Source of the DNA: Caulifigura coniformis
Lineage (GTDB): Bacteria > Planctomycetota > Planctomycetia > Planctomycetales > Planctomycetaceae
Length of the DNA: 64,000 nt
NCBI RefSeq assembly: GCF_007745175.1
Contig: NZ_CP036271.1
Location: 1,116,001-1,180,000, forward strand
Direction: 5' to 3'
In this document: positions 29,134 to 38,667 of the stretch, one piece after another
How positions within the stretch are numbered: position 1 is the first letter of the stretch
Layout: each line of letters opens with the position of its first letter
Notes under the pieces: model-generated
What the model saw: only the letters and a program-made list of their open reading frames with translations
Databases searched by the model: none
Told to the model about the DNA's origin: nothing
Program-made: the position numbers and the translations under genes

Positions 29134-29682
29134 ATGTCGATCGCTCTCGCCGAACAGCTCAAGAAAGAGTGGACGGACAAGTATGTCGTCGTCGATGCGG
29201 GCGCGCCGGAGCTCAAGCGGTTCTCCGGACTGACGGGAACGGTCCGGACGATCAACATGAATGGGCGGGCCCTGGTCGAGTTCGATGGCCCGGTGGACAT
29301 CGGCTGGTACGACATCGATCCCTCCTTTCTCAAGGTGGTGACCGAACCGCTGCAGAAGAAGGCCGCGGTCAAGCACGAGAAGCCGGCGGCCGCCGCCCCG
29401 GCGGCAGCTGCGAAGGCTCCGACCGCGGCCCCGACGGGCGAAAAGAAGCTCTCGGCGCTGGAACTGGCCCGGATGCAGGGGGCCGCGTCGAAGGCGGCTG
29501 CTGCGGCTCCGCCGCCGGTCGCTCCCAAGGCGGAAGCGGTTGTCGAAGAGACGCCGAAGGCCGAGCCGAAAGTCAAAGCGGCCCCGGCTCCGAAGGCCGC
29601 GGGGGGCTCCAGCCGTGAGAAGCCTGCGACCGTCGAGGGGATCGTTGAACTGGCGCGGCAGCAGGGCGCGTTCAAAGGCTGA
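29134..29682 (+). CDS. SH3/KOW-like domain protein with Ala/Pro/Lys linker and repeated ELAR motif
   Basis: A 182-residue protein starting ten bases after AGGTGA. Residues 1-70 look like a small beta-barrel (FSGLTGTVRTINMNGRALVEFDGPVDIGWYDIDPSFLKVV), with KOW/SH3-like spacing. The rest is an A/P/K-rich linker containing two related short motifs, LSALELARMQGA (about 110-121) and IVELARQQGAFKG at the C-terminus. Repeated short motifs on a flexible tether suggest a partner-binding role. I do not know the family. Confidence 0.7.
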   Translation: MSIALAEQLKKEWTDKYVVVDAGAPELKRFSGLTGTVRTINMNGRALVEFDGPVDIGWYDIDPSFLKVVTEPLQKKAAVKHEKPAAAAPAAAAKAPTAAPTGEKKLSALELARMQGAASKAAAAAPPPVAPKAEAVVEETPKAEPKVKAAPAPKAAGGSSREKPATVEGIVELARQQGAFKG

Positions 29683-29711
29683 GAGCCTTCGTTTTCTCTC
29701 CAGGTGGTCGA

Positions 29712-30173
29712 GTGCAACGGGGGCGTCGAGGTTTGGTTGTGATCGTCGCCGATTTGCCGCATTGGACTCCTTCGTTTCTCGTCTGCGCCGGCCTGGTGAC
29801 GATCGGGGTCTTCATGATCCGCAGTCATCTGCGGACGTGGGCCCGTCGCCAGACGGAAGGCATTACCGACCAGGCCGACCTGCTGCACTATCACGGTCAA
29901 TTCCGTCGGCGGGTCCAGACGTCGGCGCTGATGGCCTTCATCGGGGTGCTGATTTTCGTGGGGGACCTGATCAGCGAGCAGATCGGCCCGCGCTGGTTCG
30001 GCTTCTACTGGATCATTGTCCTGTCGATGGTCGGCTACCTCGTGGTGCTCGCGATCCTGGATGGTCTGGCGACGGCCTCGCACACCCGGGCCGCCCTGGC
30101 GCGCCTGCGGGCGCAGCGCCGCCAACTGGAGCGTCACGCTGCGGAACTGAAGGAACGCCCGTTTGCCGAGTAG
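29712..30173 (+). CDS. Small integral membrane protein
   Basis: A 153-residue protein from GTG 29712, five bases after AGGTGG. Three hydrophobic segments (about 18-35, 71-90 and 97-117) are followed by a basic amphipathic helix (RAALARLRAQRRQLERHAAELKE). The last codons overlap the TTG start of the SulP gene by eleven bases, so translation is probably coupled. Family not recognised. Confidence 0.65.
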   Translation: MQRGRRGLVVIVADLPHWTPSFLVCAGLVTIGVFMIRSHLRTWARRQTEGITDQADLLHYHGQFRRRVQTSALMAFIGVLIFVGDLISEQIGPRWFGFYWIIVLSMVGYLVVLAILDGLATASHTRAALARLRAQRRQLERHAAELKERPFAE

Positions 30174-31971
30174 CCCCCGCCAACGGCGAACCCTGGCCGA
30201 ACACCTGTTCCGACTGATTCCGGCCCTTGATTCGGCCCGCTCGTACTCGTGGGCGACGCTTCGCGCCGATGCGGCTGCCGGATTGACGGTCTCGGCGGTC
30301 GCGGTCCCGCAGGCGATGGCGTACGCCCAGATTGCCGGGATCCCGGCGCAGTATGGTCTGTACACGGCGATCGTCATGACGGCGGTCGGCGCGCTGCTGG
30401 ACTCGTCGAAGCACCTGATCAACGGGCCGACGAACGCCATTTCGATCGCCGTGCTGAGCGCGATCGTCGCGTTCCCCGCGGACGAGAAGGTCGCTGCGGC
30501 GGTGCTGCTGGCGTTCATCGTCGGGGTGATCCAGCTGGGCATTACGCTGATGCGGCTGGGGGACCTCAATCGGTTCATTTCGCACGCGGTCATCGTGGGA
30601 TTCACGCTGGGGGCGGCGGTGCTGCTGGTCCTGGACCAGATCAAGAACCTGCTGGGACTGGCCGCCCGAGGGACCGGCGAGGACCACTTCCTGAAGCGGC
30701 TGTTTCTAACCCTGAAAGACGTGTCGGAGACGAATCTGCTGACGCTTTCAGTCGGGTTGGGGACGGTGGTGCTGGCGCTGGGTCTGCGCGCGATCAATCG
30801 GCGGTTCCGACTGCAGTTGCCGGAGTTTCTCGGCGCGCTGGCGAGCGTTGGTTGCGCGGTGTGGCTGTTCAACCTGGAGCAGCAGGGCGTGGCGATTGTG
30901 GGGCGGATTCCGGCCGCGCTGCCCGGCTTCCAGTGGCCGACGTTGAACTGGGGGTGGATCCGAGAACTTTCGGGAAGCGGGCTGGCGATCGCGCTGCTGG
31001 GGCTGCTCGAAGCCGTTGCGATGGCGAAGGCGATCGCGTCGCAGACAGGACAGAAACTCGATGTGAACCAGCAGTGTCTGAGCGAGGCCGTCGCCAATAC
31101 GGCAGGGAGCTTCTTCCAGTGTTACCCGGGATCGGGGTCGTTGACGCGTTCGGTCGTGAACAAGGAGGCGGGCGCCCAGACGCAATGGTCGGGTGTGATC
31201 TCGGCGGTTGCCGTCGCGCTAACGATCCTCTTCCTGGCGCCGCTGGCGTACTACATTCCGCGGGCCGGTCTCGCCGGCATCTTGATGATCTCGGCATACC
31301 GGCTCGTCGAGTGGGACCAGCTGGGGTTCTACATCGGCGCCACGCGATTCGATGCGATCATCGTCACGGCGACTGCCGTTTCAGCCGTGGCGATCTCGAT
31401 CGAGTTCTGCGTGCTGATCGGGATCTTTCTTTCGTTCGTGCTGTACGTCCCGCGGGCGGCCCGCGTCCATCTCACCGAGCTGACGCTCGCGTCGGGGCAG
31501 GTCATCCGGGAACGGATCGCCTCGGACGCGCCGTGCAGCCGCATCCGGATGTTCAGCCTGGAGGGAGAGCTGTTCTTCGGGGCGGCCCCGGAACTGGAAC
31601 AGCACCTGGCGACGATCGAGGAGGTGCGGAACGATGGAGTGCGGGTGGTGATCCTGCGAATGAAGCGGGCGAGAAATCCGGATGGAGTCTGCCTGCAGGC
31701 GCTGGACCGGTTCATCGAGCGGATGCGGGCGCACTCGGTCACGGTGATCCTGTGCGCGTTGCGGCCCGACATGATGGAGGCGTTGAAAGCGGGGCGGGTC
31801 CTGGAGCGGCTGGGCGAAGAACACGTGTTCGTGTTCCAGGAGACGGGGGCGATCTGGACGAGCACGCTCGAAGCGGTGCGATTCGCGTATGAGCGGATTG
31901 GGGTGGAGCGGTGCGCGACGTGTCCGCGCCGTGCGGAGGCGGACGCGATGGACTGGTCCTACGCGATCTAA
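30163..31971 (+). CDS. SulP-family anion transporter with STAS domain
   Basis: A 602-residue member of the SLC26/SulP family, carriers of sulfate, bicarbonate or related anions. The family signature AVAVPQAMAYAQIAGIPAQYGLYTA lies near residues 46-70, and LINGPTNAISIAVLS with the conserved TNAxS follows. Ten or more hydrophobic helices reach to about residue 430. The last 150 residues form a cytoplasmic STAS domain (MFSLEGELFFGAAPELEQHL, VVILRMKRARNPDGVCLQAL). The TTG start at 30163 overlaps the preceding small membrane protein, with AAGGAA upstream. A short cysteine pair (CATC) near the end is unusual. Substrate not predictable. Confidence 0.9.
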   Translation: MPSSPRQRRTLAEHLFRLIPALDSARSYSWATLRADAAAGLTVSAVAVPQAMAYAQIAGIPAQYGLYTAIVMTAVGALLDSSKHLINGPTNAISIAVLSAIVAFPADEKVAAAVLLAFIVGVIQLGITLMRLGDLNRFISHAVIVGFTLGAAVLLVLDQIKNLLGLAARGTGEDHFLKRLFLTLKDVSETNLLTLSVGLGTVVLALGLRAINRRFRLQLPEFLGALASVGCAVWLFNLEQQGVAIVGRIPAALPGFQWPTLNWGWIRELSGSGLAIALLGLLEAVAMAKAIASQTGQKLDVNQQCLSEAVANTAGSFFQCYPGSGSLTRSVVNKEAGAQTQWSGVISAVAVALTILFLAPLAYYIPRAGLAGILMISAYRLVEWDQLGFYIGATRFDAIIVTATAVSAVAISIEFCVLIGIFLSFVLYVPRAARVHLTELTLASGQVIRERIASDAPCSRIRMFSLEGELFFGAAPELEQHLATIEEVRNDGVRVVILRMKRARNPDGVCLQALDRFIERMRAHSVTVILCALRPDMMEALKAGRVLERLGEEHVFVFQETGAIWTSTLEAVRFAYERIGVERCATCPRRAEADAMDWSYAI

Positions 31972-32453
31972 GGCGGCGGCGACGCATGCGTTGTAAGCAG
32001 GGAATGCGCGCTTGATGCGCATTCGTGTTGCGGTCCGCGTGGAGGCTTCTGGGGTCGGAAATCGCGTCAATGCCTAAGGAAATGGCGTTCTGATGCTTTG
32101 CGTCGCACTTTGTGTGTGCGTGGCGCGCGATTTGCCAACTGGCTTGGAAGCATGAGGCGAAGGCTGCGTGCGACGCTCTCCATCCAATCGGCCAAGGGAC
32201 CCGGACGGGAGCTGCCAGGGTTGGCAGTCGGAACTGGACGTCGGAAGTGGTTGCCGTCGTGCAGACTCGGTCGTTGAAGGCATTGGATCGTTGCGTCCTG
32301 CGTGAACACGGACCCGCCATGAACGGGCTGTTTTCCCCTGCAGGCCGCGCATGACACGAGATTGTGATTTCACTTCTCCGTGCGGGAGCGTCGAGCGAAC
32401 GCGCGGGTGTTGCTGGAGTCGCTTGCCGACACCATTGGGCAGGCCTGCAACTT
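31972..32453. other. Intergenic region before the nitrogen cluster, no gene seen
   Basis: About 480 bases between the SulP gene and the Fis-type regulator. Several short frames cross it on both strands but none has a ribosome site together with sensible composition. I looked for a sigma-54 -24/-12 promoter (GG and GC ten bases apart) and did not find a convincing one. Confidence 0.4.
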
Positions 32454-32939
32454 ATGAAACGAATTGTGACGTTCGTGGTGCCCGTGGCGCCGGTCGATTC
32501 GCCACAAGGGGACGAGGAAGGGCACGCAGCGGGTCTGGTTGTCGAACATGTTGGAAACGCGATTCCCGAGTACGCCTCGATCGTGCCGGGAGGGATGAAG
32601 GTGGAGGTTGTTGTTTCCGACGGCCAGGCCAACCGGATCATCAGCACCCTGCTGGAACATGGCTCCGCAAGCGAGTTGCCGGCCGGGGCGCGGCGCGACG
32701 AGGGACGTGAAGAAGATGCGATCGAATCGCTGGTGCAGCGGGAACTGAAGACGGCAGATCCAGAGGCTCATGACCTGCTCGACCGGATCGTGAAGCGCGT
32801 CGAGCGGGAGTTGATTTCGAAGGTTTATTCGGACTGCGACTACGTCAAGAGCCGGGCCGCGGCGCGGCTGGGCATCAATCGAAACACATTGTTGAAGAAG
32901 CTGCGGGAGTTCGGCGAAGTCGCGGACGACGCCGGGTGA
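32454..32939 (+). CDS. Fis-type helix-turn-helix regulator beside the ammonium transporter
   Basis: From ATG 32454 the protein has 161 residues. The C-terminal 50 residues are a Fis/NtrC-type DNA-binding domain: DLLDRIVKRVERELISKVY followed by the HTH SRAAARLGINRNTLLKKLREFG (133-154), which matches the recognition-helix consensus GINRNTLRKKL closely. There is no sigma-54 AAA domain or receiver. The N-terminal 75 residues are unlike NtrC. MKRIVTFVVPV and MKVEVVVSDGQANRIISTLLEHG faintly recall strands and helix of PII (compare [25 protein letters not shown] in the gene downstream), but this is weak. It precedes amtB by 139 bases on the same strand and may control the cluster. Confidence 0.75.
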   Translation: MKRIVTFVVPVAPVDSPQGDEEGHAAGLVVEHVGNAIPEYASIVPGGMKVEVVVSDGQANRIISTLLEHGSASELPAGARRDEGREEDAIESLVQRELKTADPEAHDLLDRIVKRVERELISKVYSDCDYVKSRAAARLGINRNTLLKKLREFGEVADDAG

Positions 32940-32989
32940 TGTGAGAACAGACCTGAAATCCGGGATTGGCGATCAATCCGTTTTTGTGA

Positions 32990-33007
32990 CGCCTGAGGGA
33001 TCAGGCG
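32990..33007 (+). promoter_or_regulatory. Small hairpin in the amtB leader
   Basis: CGCCTGA/TCAGGCG with a GGGA loop lies 72 bases before the amtB start, just after a run TTTTTG. It may be a terminator remnant of the regulator gene, a leader stem, or chance; there is no T-run 3' of it. Confidence 0.3.
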
Positions 33008-33078
33008 AATCTCCCAGCCGTCGGCGCCGAGAGCGGGCGGCAGCTGGCCATTCATACTCGAACCTGAGAAGGACACCG

Positions 33079-34488
33079 ATGCGGATCAGACTGATGCAAC
33101 GAGGCCTGTTGTCGGCCATGTTCCTGGCCCTGTTCTGCGTGACGGGTTTCGCCCAGGAGGCCGCCGCGCCGATGACCGAGGCGGCTCCGGCCGCCACCGA
33201 AGTTGTCGCTGCACCGGCCACCGCGCCGCTGGACACCGGCAATACGGCGTGGATCCTGACGTCGTCCGCCCTGGTGTTGATGATGACGGCTCCGGGGCTG
33301 GCGATGTTTTACGGCGGTCTGGTCCGCAAGAAGAACGTTCTCGGCGTGTTCATGCAGTGCCTGTTCCTGATGGGCCTGATGTCGGTCGTCTGGGCGCTGT
33401 GGGGTTTCAGCTTCGCCTTCAGTGGAGAGAGCCCGTACATCGGCAACTTCGACATGGTGATGTTGAAGGGGGTGCTTCCGACCTGGGACGCGGCGACCAA
33501 GACGCACACGGTGCCGATGCACGGAGCGACCGGCATCCCGAAGCTCCTGTTCGTGATGTTCCAGGGAATGTTCTTCATCATTACGCCGGCGCTCATCTGC
33601 GGCGCCTTCGCGGAACGGATGAAGTTCAGCACGATGTGCGCATTCTCGGTTCTCTGGGGAACGTTCGTGTACTGCCCGGTGGCTCACTGGGTGTGGTCGG
33701 ATTACGGCTGGCTGTTCGGTGGTGAATTCGCGGCGATCGACTTTGCAGGCGGCACGGTGGTCCACATCACCTCGGGTGTTTCGGCGCTGATCTGTGCGCT
33801 ACTGATTGGCAAGCGTCTGGGCTTCGGCCAGGAACCGATGCCGCCGCACAACCTGACCTACACGACACTGGGGGCCGCGCTGCTGTGGATGGGCTGGTTC
33901 GGCTTCAACGCGGGAAGCGCCCTCGGCGCGAACGCATCGGCCGTGAACGCGTTCGTTTCGACGCACATGGCCGCCGCGGCCGGCGTCATTGCCTGGTCTG
34001 TTGCGGAGTGGGTCACCCGTGGCAAGCCGAGCGTCCTGGGAGCGTCCTCGGGCGCGGTCGCCGGACTGGTCTGCATCACTCCGGCCGCCGGTTCGGTCGA
34101 TCCGATTTACGGGCTGGTTCTCGGCTTCGCGGCCGGCTTCGTCTGCTTCTTCGCCTGTACGACGGTGAAGAACACGTTCAAGTACGACGATTCGCTGGAT
34201 GCATTCGGCGTCCACGGCGTCGGCGGAACCCTGGGGGCTATCCTCGCGGGCGTGTTCGCCACGAATGCGGCGAGCGGCGGGCTGTACTCGGGGGCGATCG
34301 AAGGGAACCTGACGCAGCTTCGAAACCAGATTGTGGGGGTTGGCGCCTCGGTCGTCATCGCGGTCGTCGGCACGGTGATCCTGCTGAAGATTCTCGACAT
34401 GACGATGGGGCTGCGAGTCACCCAGGACGACGAAATCCAGGGTCTGGACCTCACGCAGCACGGAGAAGAAGGTTACATCTTCCACTAA
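33079..34488 (+). CDS. amtB: Ammonium transporter
   Basis: A 469-residue Amt/Mep/Rh channel for ammonium. The start ATG 33079 follows AAGGA by eight bases and opens a signal peptide (MRIRLMQRGLLSAMFLALFCVTGFAQ). Eleven hydrophobic helices follow, starting with NTAWILTSSALVLMMTAPGLAMFYGGLVRKKN, which is family-typical. The pore histidines are visible as VVHITSGVSALI (H229) and FGVHGVGGTLGAI (H379), together with GFNAGSALGAN. An Ala/Pro/Glu-rich spacer of about 30 residues between signal and first helix is longer than in E. coli AmtB. Next to two PII genes, the usual arrangement for PII control of the channel. Confidence 0.95.
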   Translation: MRIRLMQRGLLSAMFLALFCVTGFAQEAAAPMTEAAPAATEVVAAPATAPLDTGNTAWILTSSALVLMMTAPGLAMFYGGLVRKKNVLGVFMQCLFLMGLMSVVWALWGFSFAFSGESPYIGNFDMVMLKGVLPTWDAATKTHTVPMHGATGIPKLLFVMFQGMFFIITPALICGAFAERMKFSTMCAFSVLWGTFVYCPVAHWVWSDYGWLFGGEFAAIDFAGGTVVHITSGVSALICALLIGKRLGFGQEPMPPHNLTYTTLGAALLWMGWFGFNAGSALGANASAVNAFVSTHMAAAAGVIAWSVAEWVTRGKPSVLGASSGAVAGLVCITPAAGSVDPIYGLVLGFAAGFVCFFACTTVKNTFKYDDSLDAFGVHGVGGTLGAILAGVFATNAASGGLYSGAIEGNLTQLRNQIVGVGASVVIAVVGTVILLKILDMTMGLRVTQDDEIQGLDLTQHGEEGYIFH

Positions 34489-34535
34489 ACTGTCGATGTC
34501 GGCGTGGTGGAAGTCCGGCGGATCCCGTCAAACGA

Positions 34536-34564
34536 GGCCGCTCACCCGTGGGGGGTGAGCGGCC
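34536..34564 (+). terminator. Hairpin between amtB and the first PII gene
   Basis: GGCCGCTCACCC pairs with GGGTGAGCGGCC around a five-base loop, followed by TTCCC only. It may partly terminate amtB transcription or stabilise the upstream message, separating expression of amtB from glnB. Confidence 0.55.
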
Positions 34565-34599
34565 TTCCCGACTCCTCCGACGCCCGTCATCACCGTTAA

Positions 34600-35503
<904 letters not shown>

Positions 35504-35580
35504 AGTAGGAACCGCCGGGGACCAGAACTATCCTTCGCGACTTTCGCGGGAATGAAGGTCCGGTCCCAGCTTGTGTTCAG

Positions 35581-38277
35581 GTGATGTCCGTGGGGAGTGG
35601 CAATCCAGCGCCGCCAGCCAGTGCGCTGGCGGCCAACAAGCAGCGAGTCGTCGAGCTTCGCTCCCGGGCCCGCGCGCTCTTCGACGGCGGTGCTCCCGGT
35701 GTCGCGGTAGCGATCTACCTGGCCGAACACACCGACCAGATCGTGATCGCGCTGTTCGAGGAGGTGCTGGCGACGCTGTCGCCGGAGACTCGTGAACAGA
35801 TCGCTGCGCATTCAGCCGTCGTGGCGGTGGGGGGGACCGGGCGGGGCGAACTGGCTCCCTACTCCGACCTGGACCTGTTGTTTCTTTCGAGCCGCCAGGC
35901 CATCGATTCGGAATTTCGGGCCGCGGTGAACCGGGCGGTGCAGACGTTCTGGGATGCGGGTCTGAAACTGGGCCATGCGGTCCGGACCGTTTCCGAATCG
36001 GTCGCGCTGGCGAAGGGGGATCCGCAGATCGCGACGTCGCTGATCGAAGCCCGCAAGCTGTGGGGGAGCGACTCGCTGTTTCGGACGCTGACGCGGCAGT
36101 TCCGCCGGCGGGTGGTGGATTCGCGTCCCAAGCAGTTCATTCGCGACTGCATTCTCGCGCGGTGGCCGGACGGGGATGACGGGCCGCCCGCGCAGGAACT
36201 CGAGCCGGACGTGAAGTCGTCGCTGGGGGGGCTGCGGGACCTGCATCTCATCCGCTGGATCGGGTACGCGCTGTTCGACGCAAGGGACATCGATTCCCTG
36301 CGGCGCGTCGGCGAACTGACTCCTGCCGAGGCGATCGCCCTGCGGGACGCGTGGGAATTCCTGACGCACGTGCGGATCGATCTTCATTTCGCCGCCGGCA
36401 AGGCGCAGGATCGCCTGACGCGCGACGAGCAGCTGCGCATCACGGAGCGGATGGGCATCCAGGCGACCGCCACGCAGCGTGCGGTCGAAGTGTTCATGCA
36501 GCGGTATTTCCGACATGCGTCGGTGATCATCCGCATCGCCAGGCGGTTTTCGTCGCTGTACCGCAAGAAGTCTCTCCGGCGGCAACTCAATGACTTCGCA
36601 TTTGCTCACCGGGCGGACCGCTACCTGCGAGTTACCGCCAAGGAGATCGATGCGCCGCCGCGTCACTTCGGGCGTCTGACGAAAGACCTCGAGAGCATCA
36701 TGCGGCTGTATCGGGCCGCGGCGCTGTACGGCGTGAAGCCGAGCCGTCGCCTGGAGGACGCGATCAGCCGGGCCGTCCCGGAGCTTCCGCGGGACGTTTC
36801 GCTGCAGGCGGCTTCGATGTTTCTGGACGTGCTGCGGCAGTCCCAGCCGCTGCCGGCACTTCTCAGGAGCATGTACGACACGGGAGTGATCGAGATCCTG
36901 ATCCCGGAGATTGCCCATACGCGCAGCCTGATGCAGTTCAACCAGTACCACCAGTTCACGGTGGATGAACATACGCTGCAGGCGGTCCAGCGGTGTACGG
37001 CGCTGCAGGCGGACAAGGGATCGCTCGGCGCGGCTTATGCGGCCGTCAAACACCGGGAGCTGCTGCACCTGGCGGTGATTCTGCACGACATCGGCAAGGG
37101 GTTCGGCCGGCCTCATGCGGAAGTAGGCTTTGAGATCGCCGAGCGTGTGGCCAGGCGGCTGGGCCTTTCGGAGTCGGCCGGGGAGATCGTTTCCCGGCTG
37201 GTGCTGCGTCACCTGGAGATGGCCCACATCGCGTTCCGCCGCGACATTTCGGACCCCGAGACGCTGCTTCAATTCGGCCACCATGTCGGCACGCCGGAGG
37301 TGTTGCAGATGCTGTATCTGCTGACGGCTGCGGACGTGCAGGCGGTGGGGCCGAGCGCCTGGACGGAGTGGAAGGCGGAGCTTCTGGCCGGGCTGTATGA
37401 CGAAGCGATGGTTCTGCTGAGCGGCAAGCAGCAGGGAGTGCACGAGGAGGAACGACTGCACAACATTGCGCGGCAGGTCACGGAGGTGCTCTCTGTCGAC
37501 GTGCCCGCACCGACGCCGGAGGCGGAAGTCGAAGAGCAGCTCAGGGTGTTTCCGGCCTCGTACCTCCTGAATACGCCTCCCTCGAGCATTGCTGCGGACC
37601 TACTGGTCATGAAGCGGGTCGATCAGCAGGAAGTGTCGATCGAAGGGCACTTCAATCCGGAGACCTCGACGGTCGAGTATCGCGTGATCACCGCGAACCC
37701 GGAGGTGATTCGCGGCTGCTTCCACAAACTGGCGGGAGCGCTGACGGCGCGTCGGCTGCAGATCCTCGCGGCCGACATCGCGACGACGAAGAACGGCATG
37801 GTGGTTGACGCGTTCCGGGTTCTCGATCGCGACTATGCGGATGGTCCCCCTCCGGAGCGGATCCAGAGCATCGCCGATAGCCTGCGGGACGTGCTGTTCA
37901 ACCGGGAGAACGTCGCGACGCTGTTCCGTCGGAACCGCCGGTTCGGCGTCGAGCCGCCACGAACGACATTCGCCGACCTGCCGCTCCGCGTGCAGCTGGA
38001 CACCGAGTCGTCGGAAACGCGAACGATCATCGACGTGTTCGCCCACGACCGCCCGGGGCTCCTGTACACAATCTCCTGCGTCATCTTCGAGCTGGGGTTG
38101 TCGGTCGATCTGGCCAAGATCGCCACGAACTTCGACCAGGTGGTCGACGTGTTTTACGTCGTGGAGAATGATGGCCGGAAGGTGGTCGATCCGGGACGTG
38201 TCCGTCAGATCCAGGAGACGCTGTACCATGCGCTGGGGCACTTCGATCGCGACGGGCATCGGATCTTTTCGAGCTGA
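35581..38277 (+). CDS. glnD: PII uridylyltransferase/uridylyl-removing enzyme
   Basis: The 898-residue bifunctional sensor of glutamine adds UMP to Tyr51 of PII under nitrogen limitation and removes it when glutamine is high. Domains in order: a nucleotidyltransferase with GGTGRGELAPYSDLDLLF (84-101) whose aspartates bind metal; a helical linker with LGGLRDLHLIRWI; the HD hydrolase with ILHDIGKG (H502, D503); and two ACT domains near 695-750 and 813-890 (IDVFAHDRPGLLYTISCVIFELG), the glutamine-binding region. All key residues are present, so both activities should work. It is the last large gene of the cluster after the two PII genes. GTG 35581 and ATG 35584 are adjacent starts. Confidence 0.94.
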   Translation: MMSVGSGNPAPPASALAANKQRVVELRSRARALFDGGAPGVAVAIYLAEHTDQIVIALFEEVLATLSPETREQIAAHSAVVAVGGTGRGELAPYSDLDLLFLSSRQAIDSEFRAAVNRAVQTFWDAGLKLGHAVRTVSESVALAKGDPQIATSLIEARKLWGSDSLFRTLTRQFRRRVVDSRPKQFIRDCILARWPDGDDGPPAQELEPDVKSSLGGLRDLHLIRWIGYALFDARDIDSLRRVGELTPAEAIALRDAWEFLTHVRIDLHFAAGKAQDRLTRDEQLRITERMGIQATATQRAVEVFMQRYFRHASVIIRIARRFSSLYRKKSLRRQLNDFAFAHRADRYLRVTAKEIDAPPRHFGRLTKDLESIMRLYRAAALYGVKPSRRLEDAISRAVPELPRDVSLQAASMFLDVLRQSQPLPALLRSMYDTGVIEILIPEIAHTRSLMQFNQYHQFTVDEHTLQAVQRCTALQADKGSLGAAYAAVKHRELLHLAVILHDIGKGFGRPHAEVGFEIAERVARRLGLSESAGEIVSRLVLRHLEMAHIAFRRDISDPETLLQFGHHVGTPEVLQMLYLLTAADVQAVGPSAWTEWKAELLAGLYDEAMVLLSGKQQGVHEEERLHNIARQVTEVLSVDVPAPTPEAEVEEQLRVFPASYLLNTPPSSIAADLLVMKRVDQQEVSIEGHFNPETSTVEYRVITANPEVIRGCFHKLAGALTARRLQILAADIATTKNGMVVDAFRVLDRDYADGPPPERIQSIADSLRDVLFNRENVATLFRRNRRFGVEPPRTTFADLPLRVQLDTESSETRTIIDVFAHDRPGLLYTISCVIFELGLSVDLAKIATNFDQVVDVFYVVENDGRKVVDPGRVRQIQETLYHALGHFDRDGHRIFSS

Positions 38278-38336
38278 AGGGCTGCGGCCGTCGGGCCAGA
38301 GGCTGATCTCTCGCCCCCATCAGACGTGAACAAGCT

Positions 38337-38567
38337 ATGACGCGCCGGCAAAGGAATGCGATTTACGGATGGTGCTGGCTGGTGGGCATGGCGATCGGGT
38401 ATGCCGTCGCGGGACCCATGGCGGCATTGGTGATCTTCTTCCTGCCGGTGGCGCTGATCGGCTGCTGTTTTGCGGTGCTGGGAAAACTGCGTATTGACTG
38501 GGACCACCGCCGCGGAGTGAAACGCACCAGCGACGACAATTCGGGCCAGCCGGGCAGTTCTGGGTGA
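38337..38567 (+). CDS. Small two-helix membrane protein
   Basis: A 76-residue protein with two adjacent hydrophobic segments (YGWCWLVGMAIGYAVAGPMAALVIFFLPVALIGCCFAVLG) and a polar C-terminal tail. It lies 59 bases after glnD on the same strand. Family unknown; coding status rests on composition and position only. Confidence 0.5.
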   Translation: MTRRQRNAIYGWCWLVGMAIGYAVAGPMAALVIFFLPVALIGCCFAVLGKLRIDWDHRRGVKRTSDDNSGQPGSSG

Positions 38568-38617
38568 CGCGGGGACTGGACCGGGCGAGGCGAGCGGCTG
38601 CCCCCTGCGCACAAAAA

Positions 38618-38649
38618 AGCACCTCGGCCGCTTTCGCAGCCGAGGTGCT
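38618..38649 (-). terminator. Intrinsic terminator of the repeat-rich secreted protein gene
   Basis: AGCACCTCGGC/GCCGAGGTGCT (11 bp) with a ten-base loop. On the minus strand it is followed by TTTTTT, 20 bases after the stop of the gene at 38668. Confidence 0.88.
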
Positions 38650-38667
38650 CGAACACCAAACAGGGCC

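Noticed and set aside
31972-32453. Sigma-54-type promoter upstream of the nitrogen cluster
   Set aside because: Candidate GG...GC pairs are 8-9 or 16 bases apart, not the required spacing.
35812-37461. 549-codon minus-strand frame opposite glnD
   Set aside because: Antisense to a well-conserved glnD; no independent signal.
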